Shown: in pieces, positions 1 through 7,811 of the stretch | Position numbering within the stretch: the first letter of the stretch is position 1 | Layout of the letters: every line of letters starts with the position of its first letter | From: JBFKOL01 sp041628815 | GTDB lineage: Bacteria; Bacteroidota; Bacteroidia; Chitinophagales; Saprospiraceae | Reading direction: 5' to 3' | Assembly: GCA_041628815.1 (NCBI GenBank) | Contig: JBFKOL010000054.1 | Coordinates: 1-17,266 of the forward strand | DNA: 17,266 bases | Program-made: the position numbers and the translations under genes | Notes under the pieces: generated by a model | Told to the model about the DNA's origin: nothing | Databases searched by the model: none | The model's input: the letters and a program-made list of their open reading frames with translations, nothing else

Positions 1-3
1 AAA

Positions 4-1059
4 ATGACATATCAAAAACGCATATTAATTACCGGTGGGGCTGGATTTATAGGTTCACACGCCGTTCGTTTCTTTGTGAATACCTATCCTGAATACCTCG
101 TGATTAATTTTGATGCGTTGACCTATGCTGGCAACTTAGAAAACCTCCGGGACATTGAATCAGCACCTAATTACATCTTTGTACATGGTGACATCACCGA
201 TGGTGCTGTCATCAAGCAAACGTTTCTGGACTACCAGGTTTCTGATGTCCTACACTTCGCGGCAGAATCTCATGTAGACAGATCCATAACAGACCCTCTT
301 GGATTTATCAAAACAAATGTGCTTGGAACTGTCAATCTTCTGCTCGAAGCAAAATCCCTATGGAAAGATGCGTACCAAGAGCATGTTTTCTACCACGTTT
401 CTACGGATGAAGTTTATGGAAGTTTAGGTTCATCAGGGTTATTTAAGGAAACCACTCCTTATGACCCTCAGTCACCTTATTCTGCTTCAAAGGCAAGTTC
501 GGATCACTTTGTACGTGCTTTTGCCAACACATATGGTTTGACCATTAAAATTTCGAATTGTTCGAATAATTACGGTCCGTACCAGTTTCCGGAAAAGCTC
601 CTGCCATTGATGATCAATAACATACGCCATGGTAAGCCACTACCCGTGTACGGCGATGGTCGACAAGTAAGAGACTGGCTGTATGTTGTAGATCACGTTG
701 CAGCCATCGACCGCATATTCCATGGGGGTCAACCGGGAGAAACCTACAACATAGGTGGTGAGTGCGAAATGGAGAACATAGTATTGGTCCGGTTGTTGTG
801 TGACCTGATCGATCAGAGGGAAGGAAAGGAGCCAGGCTTTTCACAGAGATTGATCACCTATGTCAAAGACAGACCCGGTCACGACCGTCGTTATGCCATA
901 GATTGCAGCAAAATCAAGTCTGAGCTTGGCTGGACGCCCGCTACTGGTATTGAGGAGGGTTTAAGACGTACCATAGAATGGTATTTTACCCACCAGGAAT
1001 GGTTGGATCACGTCACTTCAGGTGCATATAGAACCTACTATCAAAAACAATACTCCTGA
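4..1059 (+). CDS. rfbB: dTDP-glucose 4,6-dehydratase
   Basis: Converts dTDP-glucose to dTDP-4-keto-6-deoxyglucose, the committed step towards dTDP-rhamnose and other deoxysugars for surface glycans; cytosolic. The 351-aa product has the normal family length. Seen: the NAD-binding GGAGFIGSH loop at residues 11-19, the STDEVYG segment with Thr134, Asp135 and Glu136 expected in the active site, and the YSASK catalytic Tyr159/Lys163 pair of extended short-chain dehydrogenases. The ATG is three bases from the window edge, but the glycine loop sits at the usual distance from it, so the gene looks complete. The next gene starts 3 nt after the stop, so the two are probably cotranscribed as part of a polysaccharide locus extending to the left. 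The rest of the rhamnose set (rfbA, rfbC, rfbD) is not visible. Family assignment is firm. Confidence 0.96.
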   Translation: MTYQKRILITGGAGFIGSHAVRFFVNTYPEYLVINFDALTYAGNLENLRDIESAPNYIFVHGDITDGAVIKQTFLDYQVSDVLHFAAESHVDRSITDPLGFIKTNVLGTVNLLLEAKSLWKDAYQEHVFYHVSTDEVYGSLGSSGLFKETTPYDPQSPYSASKASSDHFVRAFANTYGLTIKISNCSNNYGPYQFPEKLLPLMINNIRHGKPLPVYGDGRQVRDWLYVVDHVAAIDRIFHGGQPGETYNIGGECEMENIVLVRLLCDLIDQREGKEPGFSQRLITYVKDRPGHDRRYAIDCSKIKSELGWTPATGIEEGLRRTIEWYFTHQEWLDHVTSGAYRTYYQKQYS

Positions 1060-1062
1060 TCG

Positions 1063-3750
1063 ATGAAGCACTGGTTCTGTATGCTGCTTCTCGCTTTTAG
1101 TGTCACCTGGCCGGTATGCGCCCAGGTCACCTCCTATACTGACCAGGTAGCACGGGAGATTGACAGGCGAGGGCTCGACCGAGAACAGCTTCGGGCTTTA
1201 CTTTTTGAAAAAGGCATCGACCTGGACAATCTCGAAAATCTTACGGCGCAACAAATACTAGAACTTCAGAGGGCTTTGCAAGAATTAAACTTGTTGCAGC
1301 AGGCATCAGTTGTTTCACTGGATACATTGCCGGCCTTGCTATTTCCACTGGAGCAGGCAGAACCTGATTCCCTTGAAGAAGACATTTCAGACACCGGAGG
1401 GGAGGACAGCATCGTCGTAGCCATCTATGGTCACCACCTCTTCAAAAACGGACAAATAGGGGTCATTCCTCCCAACCCTAACTTCAACCCTCCGGCCAGT
1501 TACCGCATCGGCGCGGGTGACGTGTTATCGGTAAGCATTTATGCCAGGACCAATCAGTTTGAGAATACCTTTACTGTCCGGCCTGATGGTGCGATTGCAA
1601 TTCGCGATGGCCGGGTCCGCGTCTTTGTCAGAGGTTTGACGCTGGCTGAGGCAAGGGAAAGACTCTCCGAAAGATTCAGACAATTCTATGTATTTACACC
1701 AGCCGACTTTACGGTGAATGTCTCCAGTGTCCGTACCATCAACGTCCGTGTATTTGGAGAAGTGAATGTACAGGGTAATTATACTGTATCGGCGCTCAAC
1801 TCGGTACTCAACCTGATCGCAGCTGCGGGCGGACCCACAGACAATGCTTCTGTCCGTAATATCCAACTCAATAAGCGCGATGGCAGGACGGAAAAACTTG
1901 ACCTTTACGACTTGATCAACAGGGGACGGGAGTCGTCCCTCTTCCTGGAAGACGGCGATCTGGTATTTATTCCCGTAGCTGGCAAAGTCGTCACCATTGT
2001 AGGTGCGGTGCGCAGGTCTCACACCTATGAACTGACTGAAGAGGAAGGCCTTTTTGACCTTATACGCTATGCCGGGGGATTACAAAAAGACGCATATATC
2101 AATGCCATCAAGGTAGTGCGCTACCTGGGTGACAGGAAAGTACTGAAGGATATACCCTATGCACAAAGCCTGTCTACCCGGCAGAATCCTGAAATACTCG
2201 ATGGAGACGAGGTGACCGTAGAATTCATCCGCGATCAGCTCGAAAATTATGTTACAGTATCTGGAGCGGTTAGAAAAGATGGGGATTACGAACGTTTAGA
2301 AGGAATGAGGATATCCGATCTCATCAGGCAGGCAGGACTGTTGCCCGGGAGCAAAACGGATCTGGCCTTTGTTGTCAGGACCAATGAAGACGAAAGCGTC
2401 AACATCCTGTCGTTTTCGATCGATGAAGTATTATCGGGTACCAATCCCGTATCAGATATATTGTTAAAAGACCGCGACCAACTCATCGTGCATGCCCGTG
2501 AACGTTTTGTCGACAACAAGACCATCAAGGTTGCCGGTGCGGTTCGCTATCCGGATGAATTCCCTTTTGACGAAAGCGGGAATTTGCGTGCTTTCGACAT
2601 CATTACCATGGCTGGTGGGCTCAGCCGCGACGCCGCTTCTTTTGCTCATATCCACCGCGTCGACCCATTGAATCCCGATGATCTCGAATATGTGCGGCTC
2701 GACCTGCTGAGAGTGATGAGTGAACCCAATGCAGCCGATAACGTGCTTTTACAACCGTTTGATTCGATACACGTTTATTCACGCAATGAGTTTTACGACG
2801 ACCTAACTGTCGAAGTTAGGGGAGCGGTTAACAATCCGGGTGTTTTTGCCTTTGGCAGCGGCATGAGTCTCGAAGATGCCATCGTCCTCGCAGGTGGCTT
2901 GCGTCGTTCGGCAGCAACTAATAATATAGAGATATCGCGTGTCATCATCCGCGACAATCAGCCCACCAAGACGACTGTTGAAAGAATCGCTGTCGACAGA
3001 GGACAACTGACCGAATTCGGAGGTAAAGGGAGCTACGAGCTGGAGCCCTTTGACAATGTGTTTGTGCGCTATGTTCCGGAATTCGAGCTGCAACAAAATG
3101 TAACCATCCTCGGTGAAGTCATTTTGCCTGGGGATTATAGCCTCATCCGCGACAATGAGACCGTCTTCGACCTGATCACCAGGGCGGAAGGGCTGACCCA
3201 GGAGGCGTTCCCGCCGGCCGCCACACTCTATCGCGCAGAAGACAGCCTCGGTTTTATCGTCATGCGTCTGGAAGAAGTGCTCGCCAATCCTTCCAGCAGA
3301 TACAATTATACCCTCAAGAATGGTGATGTCGTCACCATCCCCAAGAAAAAGGATTTTGTCACCATAGTCGGCTCTACGAATGCCTATCGCACCCTTGACA
3401 CAGAACTGCTGGGTGCGGACAATGCCATTACGGTAGCTTTCCATCAGGGAAAAGATGCCTTGTTCTACATCAATACCTATGCCGGTGGATTTGCCGATGA
3501 CGCGAGAAAAGACAAGATCTTCGTGAAATACCCCAACGGCGAGGTAAAAACGACTGAACGCCGTTTCCCCTTCGGTAAGAAACACCCCAGGGTCCTTCCT
3601 GGTTCCATAATCTCGGTGGGTAGGAAGAAACCCGAACTCAACACCGGCACCGGAGACCAAGACGTTAACTGGACACGCGTTCTCGGCGATAGCGTCGCCC
3701 AGGCGATGTCGATATTGACTCTAATTTTGCTGGTGCAGAGACTGGATTAG
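1063..3750 (+). CDS. Multi-SLBB polysaccharide export outer-membrane protein (Wza-like)
   Basis: Likely builds the outer-membrane channel that exports capsular or extracellular polysaccharide. The 895-aa product starts with a signal peptide (MKHWFCMLLLAFSVTWPVCAQ, probably cut near residue 21). Residues about 22-110 are rich in charged and Leu/Gln residues and may be helical. A Poly_export (PES) domain starts at YRIGAGD near residue 147. A run of SLBB-type beta-grasp repeats follows, each opening with a V.V.GAV-like strand and carrying an AGG-type turn, at about residues 226, 308, 394, 486, 582 and 678, plus a diverged seventh near 764. The C-terminus has a hydrophobic stretch (VAQAMSILTLILLVQ) that may cross the outer membrane. 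No lipobox is seen, unlike E. coli Wza. Such long SLBB proteins are familiar in Bacteroidota. The stop is followed by a 290-nt spacer with hairpins. No Wzc-like kinase or chain-length gene is adjacent in this window. Confidence 0.92.
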   Translation: MKHWFCMLLLAFSVTWPVCAQVTSYTDQVAREIDRRGLDREQLRALLFEKGIDLDNLENLTAQQILELQRALQELNLLQQASVVSLDTLPALLFPLEQAEPDSLEEDISDTGGEDSIVVAIYGHHLFKNGQIGVIPPNPNFNPPASYRIGAGDVLSVSIYARTNQFENTFTVRPDGAIAIRDGRVRVFVRGLTLAEARERLSERFRQFYVFTPADFTVNVSSVRTINVRVFGEVNVQGNYTVSALNSVLNLIAAAGGPTDNASVRNIQLNKRDGRTEKLDLYDLINRGRESSLFLEDGDLVFIPVAGKVVTIVGAVRRSHTYELTEEEGLFDLIRYAGGLQKDAYINAIKVVRYLGDRKVLKDIPYAQSLSTRQNPEILDGDEVTVEFIRDQLENYVTVSGAVRKDGDYERLEGMRISDLIRQAGLLPGSKTDLAFVVRTNEDESVNILSFSIDEVLSGTNPVSDILLKDRDQLIVHARERFVDNKTIKVAGAVRYPDEFPFDESGNLRAFDIITMAGGLSRDAASFAHIHRVDPLNPDDLEYVRLDLLRVMSEPNAADNVLLQPFDSIHVYSRNEFYDDLTVEVRGAVNNPGVFAFGSGMSLEDAIVLAGGLRRSAATNNIEISRVIIRDNQPTKTTVERIAVDRGQLTEFGGKGSYELEPFDNVFVRYVPEFELQQNVTILGEVILPGDYSLIRDNETVFDLITRAEGLTQEAFPPAATLYRAEDSLGFIVMRLEEVLANPSSRYNYTLKNGDVVTIPKKKDFVTIVGSTNAYRTLDTELLGADNAITVAFHQGKDALFYINTYAGGFADDARKDKIFVKYPNGEVKTTERRFPFGKKHPRVLPGSIISVGRKKPELNTGTGDQDVNWTRVLGDSVAQAMSILTLILLVQRLD

Positions 3751-3810
3751 GATAATATCAAAAGGTGTGATTTCGGATTGGTGATGTGCAATTTGCAATT
3801 CTGCGAAGTC

Positions 3811-3867
3811 CCGAATATCAGCAAATTCATATTCGGAGTTTTCAAAGCCCGGACATCCTTGAAAACT
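3811..3867. repeat. Two abutting inverted repeats downstream of the SLBB gene
   Basis: The first dyad has perfect 8-bp arms (CCGAATAT at 3811-3818, ATATTCGG at 3829-3836) around a 10-nt loop. The second begins at the very next base, with perfect 9-bp arms (AGTTTTCAA at 3837-3845, TTGAAAACT at 3859-3867) and a 13-nt loop. Just upstream, TGCAATT occurs twice in tandem at 3787-3800. No U-tract follows, so this is not a classic intrinsic terminator; it could be a 3'-end stabiliser or a REP-like element. The spacer 3751-4040 holds no recognisable gene or clear promoter. Confidence 0.5.
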
Positions 3868-3963
3868 TCACAATAATTCAATTGTAGGATTCTTCTCATC
3901 GTAAATCATCCACTAATTCCTAAATAGTACCAAGGAATAAATAAATAGACCATACAATAACTG

Positions 3964-3986
3964 TCGATACGAAATCTATCGATTTT
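3964..3986 (+). terminator. Small hairpin followed by TTTT
   Basis: Perfect 6-bp arms TCGATA (3964-3969) and TATCGA (3977-3982) enclose a 7-nt loop and are followed at once by TTTT (3983-3986). This could be a weak intrinsic terminator or attenuator between the polysaccharide unit and the gene at 4041. The stem is AT-rich and the T-run short, so confidence is low. Confidence 0.25.
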
Positions 3987-4040
3987 ACCCTATTTATAGG
4001 CTAATTTATCGTTGAAAATGACTTAGAAATTCAAAATGAA

Positions 4041-4628
4041 ATGAATCCAAAATATTTCATCATAAGCATGTCCATTCTTCTGTTGGTCACAAAGATGACC
4101 GGTCAGGAATTAGGTATTGAAAATGACAAATTAAAATTTGACGTGGGGCCATACGAACTTGCTAATTTAAATTATCAATATTTTCCGTTTGGACCCATTT
4201 ACGAGTTAAGATCGAGCCACTATCTCGGAACACTGCGGCTAAATTCTCTATATAACATCGCCTTTAGAACAGGTGGAAACACTGTCAATGATGTCGTCAT
4301 TGATAATTTCGGATATACAAAATTGGGAAGTGACGCCCCTTCAATAAAAATGAAAATGCTTTATGGTACATCGGCAAGCACTGTTACTGGGGCGAGGCAA
4401 TTGCCTCATGGATTGGGGGATGCCAACAGAATATTGAGCGTCCAGGTTCATATGAATTTTCAACCAGGAGGACACGATGTCTACTATCCGCCTGAAATAG
4501 AGTTTACCAATCAAAACTATACCTATTTCTGGGACGAATACAATGTGACTGTTCAAAACAACGCGAGTGCCGGAAGTACTTTAGTACTGAACAGACCAAT
4601 CCGGGTGTTGGTGATCTATGAACAATAG
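4041..4628 (+). CDS. Small secreted protein of unknown function
   Basis: A 195-aa product with a clear signal peptide (KYFIISMSILLLVTK, probable cut after TGQ near residue 22); the mature part lacks further membrane segments and is rich in Asn, Tyr and beta-prone residues. I do not recognise a named family. The C-terminal half has a layout (KMKMLYGTSAS, then QLPHGLGDANRILSVQVH, then a Tyr-rich strand, then NNASAGSTLVLNRPIRVLVIYE) that resembles the terminal beta-sandwich of some adhesin or tail-fibre-like proteins; this is from memory of the pattern and is not proven. The gene is visibly AT-richer than its neighbours. It stands alone, with a 290-nt spacer upstream and a convergent gene downstream. 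The start ATG directly precedes the signal-peptide n-region. Confidence 0.75.
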   Translation: MNPKYFIISMSILLLVTKMTGQELGIENDKLKFDVGPYELANLNYQYFPFGPIYELRSSHYLGTLRLNSLYNIAFRTGGNTVNDVVIDNFGYTKLGSDAPSIKMKMLYGTSASTVTGARQLPHGLGDANRILSVQVHMNFQPGGHDVYYPPEIEFTNQNYTYFWDEYNVTVQNNASAGSTLVLNRPIRVLVIYEQ

Positions 4629-4652
4629 TTCTCCACATTTTAAACCGGAGAA
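4629..4652 (+). terminator. Possible terminator after the secreted protein gene
   Basis: Six-bp arms TTCTCC (4629-4634) and GGAGAA (4647-4652) begin right after the TAG stop, with a 12-nt loop. A T-rich but not pure-T stretch follows (about 4656-4672). The 193-nt spacer to the convergent gene at 4822 otherwise shows only a 5-bp dyad (GTGTA/TACAC near 4762-4777). Weak candidate. Confidence 0.3.
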
Positions 4653-4821
4653 ACAATCTATTCTTATTATTCTTAATCTAGTTCAACAATTACATTGACT
4701 ATTTCTGTCATCCTGCAATCATCCATGGAGTGAATTACGAGATTTGTAGGGGTGTTCCAATGTGTACAGAGCTACACTTTTACTAACTAAAACAGCATAT
4801 TAGGTTTAACCAGGTCGTACT

Positions 4822-5475
4822 TCACTCTTTCGAAAAAAATAAATCATCGTAAAATGCCCTTGACGGTGTCCCGGTATTGTCCGAGTCAGTCATGAGAACG
4901 ATGGCTTCGACCTTACACGATTTTATCTTTTTCCGGTGGTATAAGCGCTGGTAATGATTCAGAACATTCACCTTTTCGGTCTGCCACGTACCCGCGTTTT
5001 CCATACCGCTCTGCAGAACGACGATGTCGGTACGCGATGGCCAGATGGCATAGGGGCTTTTGGTAAAAGTCTGCTTTGGTAGCGTGGTAGACCACGAATA
5101 TTTGATCGATCGAGGCCGCCATTTCGACAACTTCAATACGACATTAACCGATGCAGCCACATCACAGTACTTTTTCACGCTTTCGTCACCATCCAATGGC
5201 AGTATGTCTGCCTTCCACCGCCAGTTGAGGTAGGGATATTCCATAAGGTCGACCTTGATCCTTTTGAGAATGAAGTTGTCGGAGTCCTCCGAATAAGCGC
5301 GCAATATATGACCATCATCCGTAGCCTCTACGGAATAGACATCATCAAATACATCGTACCTACCATTCCACTCGGTCAGCTTGCCGGACTCAAAATGATC
5401 TACGATGATCACATCGTCGGTTTCTGTCATTGGGGATAGAAATACGATCGGTAACAGGAAGAATAACCATTTCAT
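4822..5475 (-). CDS. Exported DUF3047-family protein
   Basis: The 217-aa product has a short hydrophobic signal peptide (MKWLFFLLPIVFLSP) and then a single domain with the hallmarks I associate with DUF3047: YPYLNWRWK near residue 80, a central IKYSWSTTLPK strand, the IVVLQSGMENAGTWQTEKVNV block, and a C-terminal VLMTDSDNTGTPSRAFYDDLFF motif. DUF3047 proteins are small, exported, probably beta-sandwich proteins of unknown biochemical role, and length and motif order fit the family. No partner gene is adjacent: the sulfotransferase gene lies 320 nt upstream on the same strand, across a repeat-rich spacer, so it is probably transcribed separately. The ATG at 5475 puts the signal peptide at the extreme N-terminus. 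A 7-bp dyad sits just before the start. Confidence 0.8.
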   Translation of the reverse strand: MKWLFFLLPIVFLSPMTETDDVIIVDHFESGKLTEWNGRYDVFDDVYSVEATDDGHILRAYSEDSDNFILKRIKVDLMEYPYLNWRWKADILPLDGDESVKKYCDVAASVNVVLKLSKWRPRSIKYSWSTTLPKQTFTKSPYAIWPSRTDIVVLQSGMENAGTWQTEKVNVLNHYQRLYHRKKIKSCKVEAIVLMTDSDNTGTPSRAFYDDLFFSKE

Positions 5476-5481
5476 GAGGCT

Positions 5482-5504
5482 GCAATATGGAGTGAAGATA
5501 TTGC
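5482..5504. promoter_or_regulatory. Inverted repeat in the leader of the DUF3047 gene
   Basis: Perfect 7-bp arms GCAATAT (5482-5488) and ATATTGC (5498-5504) are separated by 9 bases and end 6 bases before the ATG of the minus-strand gene. It could be an operator or an mRNA hairpin over the ribosome landing site. No factor can be named. Confidence 0.3.
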
Positions 5505-5572
5505 TTCAGGCTACAGCTTGCAAGTCGCACACCAACGGAAAGAAGATATGCACTTGACGTAAGTATAAATGG

Positions 5573-5614
5573 GATAACCGATTGACGATTGTAGATATTT
5601 GATGCGTGAAGAGT
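5573..5614. repeat. Degenerate 7-bp tandem repeat, unit GATNNNN
   Basis: Six consecutive 7-base units all begin with GA, five of them with GAT, in exact 7-bp register. The four variable bases differ from unit to unit, so it looks like a decayed tandem array. It lies in the spacer between the DUF3047 gene and the end of the gap-pgk-sulfotransferase operon. Confidence 0.6.
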
Positions 5615-5731
5615 TAGTTGTTCTCATTACCTCACAACCCAACTGATTGATCCACCCATAAATAGAAAGTATTTGCCTCGAGTAGAAGATCCTCTGGGGG
5701 CTCCTAGTCTCGGCGCCCTACGCCACGCTCC

Positions 5732-5787
5732 TGTCAACCGACAACTGACAACCGACAATTGAAAACCTACAACCGTCAACCGAAATC
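5732..5787. repeat. Degenerate 7-bp tandem repeat, unit YGNCAAC
   Basis: Seven units in strict 7-bp register (5732-5780) read TGTCAAC, CGACAAC, TGACAAC and close variants, plus a weaker eighth unit to 5787. Positions 5-7 are AAC in all but one of the first seven. The tract ends 8 bases before the stop of the minus-strand sulfotransferase gene, so it lies in that operon's 3' untranslated region. The preceding bases (about 5711-5731) also show a faint 7-bp echo with a CGCC core. Confidence 0.75.
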
Positions 5788-5795
5788 AGACCCAT

Positions 5796-6602
5796 TCAAT
5801 CGCTGATCTGCCGGTGTGCCAATATCCACTCATACATCTTCTTGGCCGGATGAAGACCATACATCAATCTGACAAGCGTTGCACAATCCTGGGTTGTTAT
5901 CAGCTTCGGATCAAAAAAGGCATTTATCCGCATGGCGGAGAGATCAAATCCCCAAACGACCAACCTGTTTTGCAAATGTTCGATCATCCGATGATCATTC
6001 AGGTCGTAGGGTACGTGGAGTACGTGACAACTGGCCGGGGCTGATTCCAGTATATACCGGATGTGCTGGTTGTACAAGTACCAGAGATTGAGATATCTCC
6101 ATATTGTCAATAAGCCTCTCTGCGATTTACCGGATTGTTCGCTTCGCTGCATCAATGAAGTGACACATGCCAGGGGATGACGCACAAGGAGAAGGATTTT
6201 TGCCTGGGGAATGACGGCCTGCCAAATGGGAAGAAACAGTGCTGCCCGAGGGTCTTTAAAGCCAAAATTACCTTTTTGAAAGTGCTTTTCAATCAGCTTT
6301 TTAGCGCTTTTTTGGTGCAAGTCTAACCGAAGCACCTTTTTTAGACTTCTAGAATAAGGAAGGAATGGGGCCTTTAAAGTTCCGGATTTTTCGAGCAAAT
6401 GAATATGGAATTCGACGATGTCCTTCTGTTCGAAATGTCCGCCCCAGTTCCCCTTGCCCGGACCAATGAGTTGGTCGCCGATGAAAAGCCCGGCGTCATG
6501 AAGAATCTGTGCCGTCACGCTGGTGAAGCTCCGGTGCATCCCGGTGATAATGAGACACTTCCGGTCAGGTAATATGGCCCCGCTAATATCCTGGGGTGCC
6601 AC
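5796..6602 (-). CDS. Sulfotransferase-like protein
   Basis: Probably transfers sulfate from PAPS to a carbohydrate or other acceptor, but the acceptor is unknown. The 268-aa product has the two nucleotide-binding signatures of the family: a 5'-phosphosulfate loop LIITGMHRSFTSVT (residues 17-30) and a 3'-phosphate motif RHPLACVTSLMQRS (141-154), with FKDPRA at 115-120 between them. The usual Gly of the GMHRSGTS loop is Phe26 here, a visible deviation that may affect activity. There is no signal peptide or membrane segment, so it is expected in the cytosol. The start is GTG, 4 nt after the pgk stop; this leaves about 16 residues before the first strand, which is normal. No ATG gives a better start, since the next Met (residue 22) falls inside the loop. 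The spacing implies cotranscription with gap and pgk, an unexpected partner for glycolysis. Confidence 0.82.
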   Translation of the reverse strand: MAPQDISGAILPDRKCLIITGMHRSFTSVTAQILHDAGLFIGDQLIGPGKGNWGGHFEQKDIVEFHIHLLEKSGTLKAPFLPYSRSLKKVLRLDLHQKSAKKLIEKHFQKGNFGFKDPRAALFLPIWQAVIPQAKILLLVRHPLACVTSLMQRSEQSGKSQRGLLTIWRYLNLWYLYNQHIRYILESAPASCHVLHVPYDLNDHRMIEHLQNRLVVWGFDLSAMRINAFFDPKLITTQDCATLVRLMYGLHPAKKMYEWILAHRQISD

Positions 6603-6606
6603 GGTC

Positions 6607-7803
6607 TTATTCTCGGATGGCCTTTATACCTGGCAATATCTTTCCTTCGAGATATTCGAGCATTGCTCCACCACCAGTCGACACAAAGCTCACGGCGTCT
6701 TCCAGGCCCATCTTGGATAGAGCTGCCACAGAGTCACCACCACCAACAAGAGAAAAAGCACCTTTTTTTGTTGCCTTTGCCACCGCCTTGGCAATGGCAT
6801 TGGTACCGACAGCGAATTGGTCGAATTCGAATACCCCCATAGGGCCGTTCCATATGATGGTGCCTGCATCATCAATTGCATTGCTGAATGCTTTGACCGA
6901 ATCGGGACCGATATCTAGACCCTGCCACCCATCCGGGATGGCATTGCTCTTTACTACCCGGCTTTTAGCATCAGGGCTGAAAGCATTTGCCGCCACATTG
7001 TCGACAGGGAGCAAGAGTTCTGTACCCTTTGCCCTGGCCTTTTCCAGCAAAGCCAGGGTCAGCTCCGTTTTGTCGTCTTCGCAGATGCTGTCGCCGACCT
7101 GGCCGCCTTGTGCCTTAATGAAAGTATAGGCCATACCACCTCCTACAATTACTTTGTCAGCAAATAGAATCAGTTTTTCCAGCAACAACAACTTATCGGA
7201 AACTTTGGCGCCACCCGTGATGGCCACTAGAGGTCGCTTCGGGTTGTGCAATACCTTATCTGCATTGATGACTTCTGCTTCCATGAGCAACCCAAATCCT
7301 TTGTTCTCCGATGAGAAGTGTTGCGCCACCAGCGTCGTACTTGCATGGGCGCGATGAGCAGTGCCAAAGGCATCATTTAAATAAATATCTCCATGCTTGG
7401 CCAGTTCGGCAGCAAAACCTTCGTCGCCCTTTTCCTCACCGCCGTAGAATCGGGTATTTTCAAGCAAGAGGATCTCACCAGGTTTCAGCGATGCCGAAGC
7501 TGCCAGCGCCCTTTCTCCTATACAGTCATCACTGAATTTCACCGGTTTGTTGAGGAGGTCGCTTAGGACAGGCGCCACATGGCGCAACGTTAGCGCCTCA
7601 CGGTCAATAGATCCGTCCTCTTTCTTTTTTTTCTGGGGCCTCCCGAGATGCGACATCAGGATGACGGCACCACCACTGTCCAGCACTTTGTGGATAGTAG
7701 GCAAGGCCTTTTGGATGCGCGTCGAATCCGTTACCTGTCGCGATCCGTCGAGAGGGACGTTGAAGTCCACCCGGATCAAGACTTTTTTGCCTTTAAAGTC
7801 CAT
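6607..7803 (-). CDS. pgk: Phosphoglycerate kinase
   Basis: Interconverts 1,3-bisphosphoglycerate + ADP and 3-phosphoglycerate + ATP in cytosolic glycolysis and gluconeogenesis. Family signatures in order: RVDFNVP (11-17), SHLGRP (51-56), LLLENTRFY, the GGAKVSDKL substrate/nucleotide region, WNGPMGVFE, and GGGDS plus STGGGA near the C-terminus. I place the start at the ATG at 7803, giving 398 aa, typical for the family, with an 8-nt gap after the gap gene. A longer reading to 7833 would need a TTG start and a 22-nt overlap with gap, and would add ten residues that look like read-through of the upstream frame. A lysine-rich insert (QKKKKEDGS, about 57-65) follows SHLGRP, a region that varies among bacteria. 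Middle gene of gap-pgk-sulfotransferase. Confidence 0.97.
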   Translation of the reverse strand: MDFKGKKVLIRVDFNVPLDGSRQVTDSTRIQKALPTIHKVLDSGGAVILMSHLGRPQKKKKEDGSIDREALTLRHVAPVLSDLLNKPVKFSDDCIGERALAASASLKPGEILLLENTRFYGGEEKGDEGFAAELAKHGDIYLNDAFGTAHRAHASTTLVAQHFSSENKGFGLLMEAEVINADKVLHNPKRPLVAITGGAKVSDKLLLLEKLILFADKVIVGGGMAYTFIKAQGGQVGDSICEDDKTELTLALLEKARAKGTELLLPVDNVAANAFSPDAKSRVVKSNAIPDGWQGLDIGPDSVKAFSNAIDDAGTIIWNGPMGVFEFDQFAVGTNAIAKAVAKATKKGAFSLVGGGDSVAALSKMGLEDAVSFVSTGGGAMLEYLEGKILPGIKAIRE

Positions 7804-7811
7804 TTGTGTGG

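Larger units (their letters stand above)
5476..5795. other. Repeat-rich spacer without genes
   Basis: No coding sequence is supported in these 320 bases. From left to right it holds a perfect dyad next to the DUF3047 start (5482-5504), a heptad tract of GATNNNN type (5573-5614), a GC-rich island (about 5694-5731) that stands out from the AT-rich surroundings, and a second heptad tract of YGNCAAC type (5732-5787) ending 8 bases short of the sulfotransferase stop. Any promoter for the DUF3047 gene should lie here, but I see no convincing -33/-7 pair of the Bacteroidota type. Confidence 0.6.

Noticed and set aside
2803..3660. A 285-codon open frame on the minus strand inside the SLBB gene
   Set aside because: It is antisense to a strongly supported gene, has no recognisable domain, and is best explained by the codon bias of the real gene.
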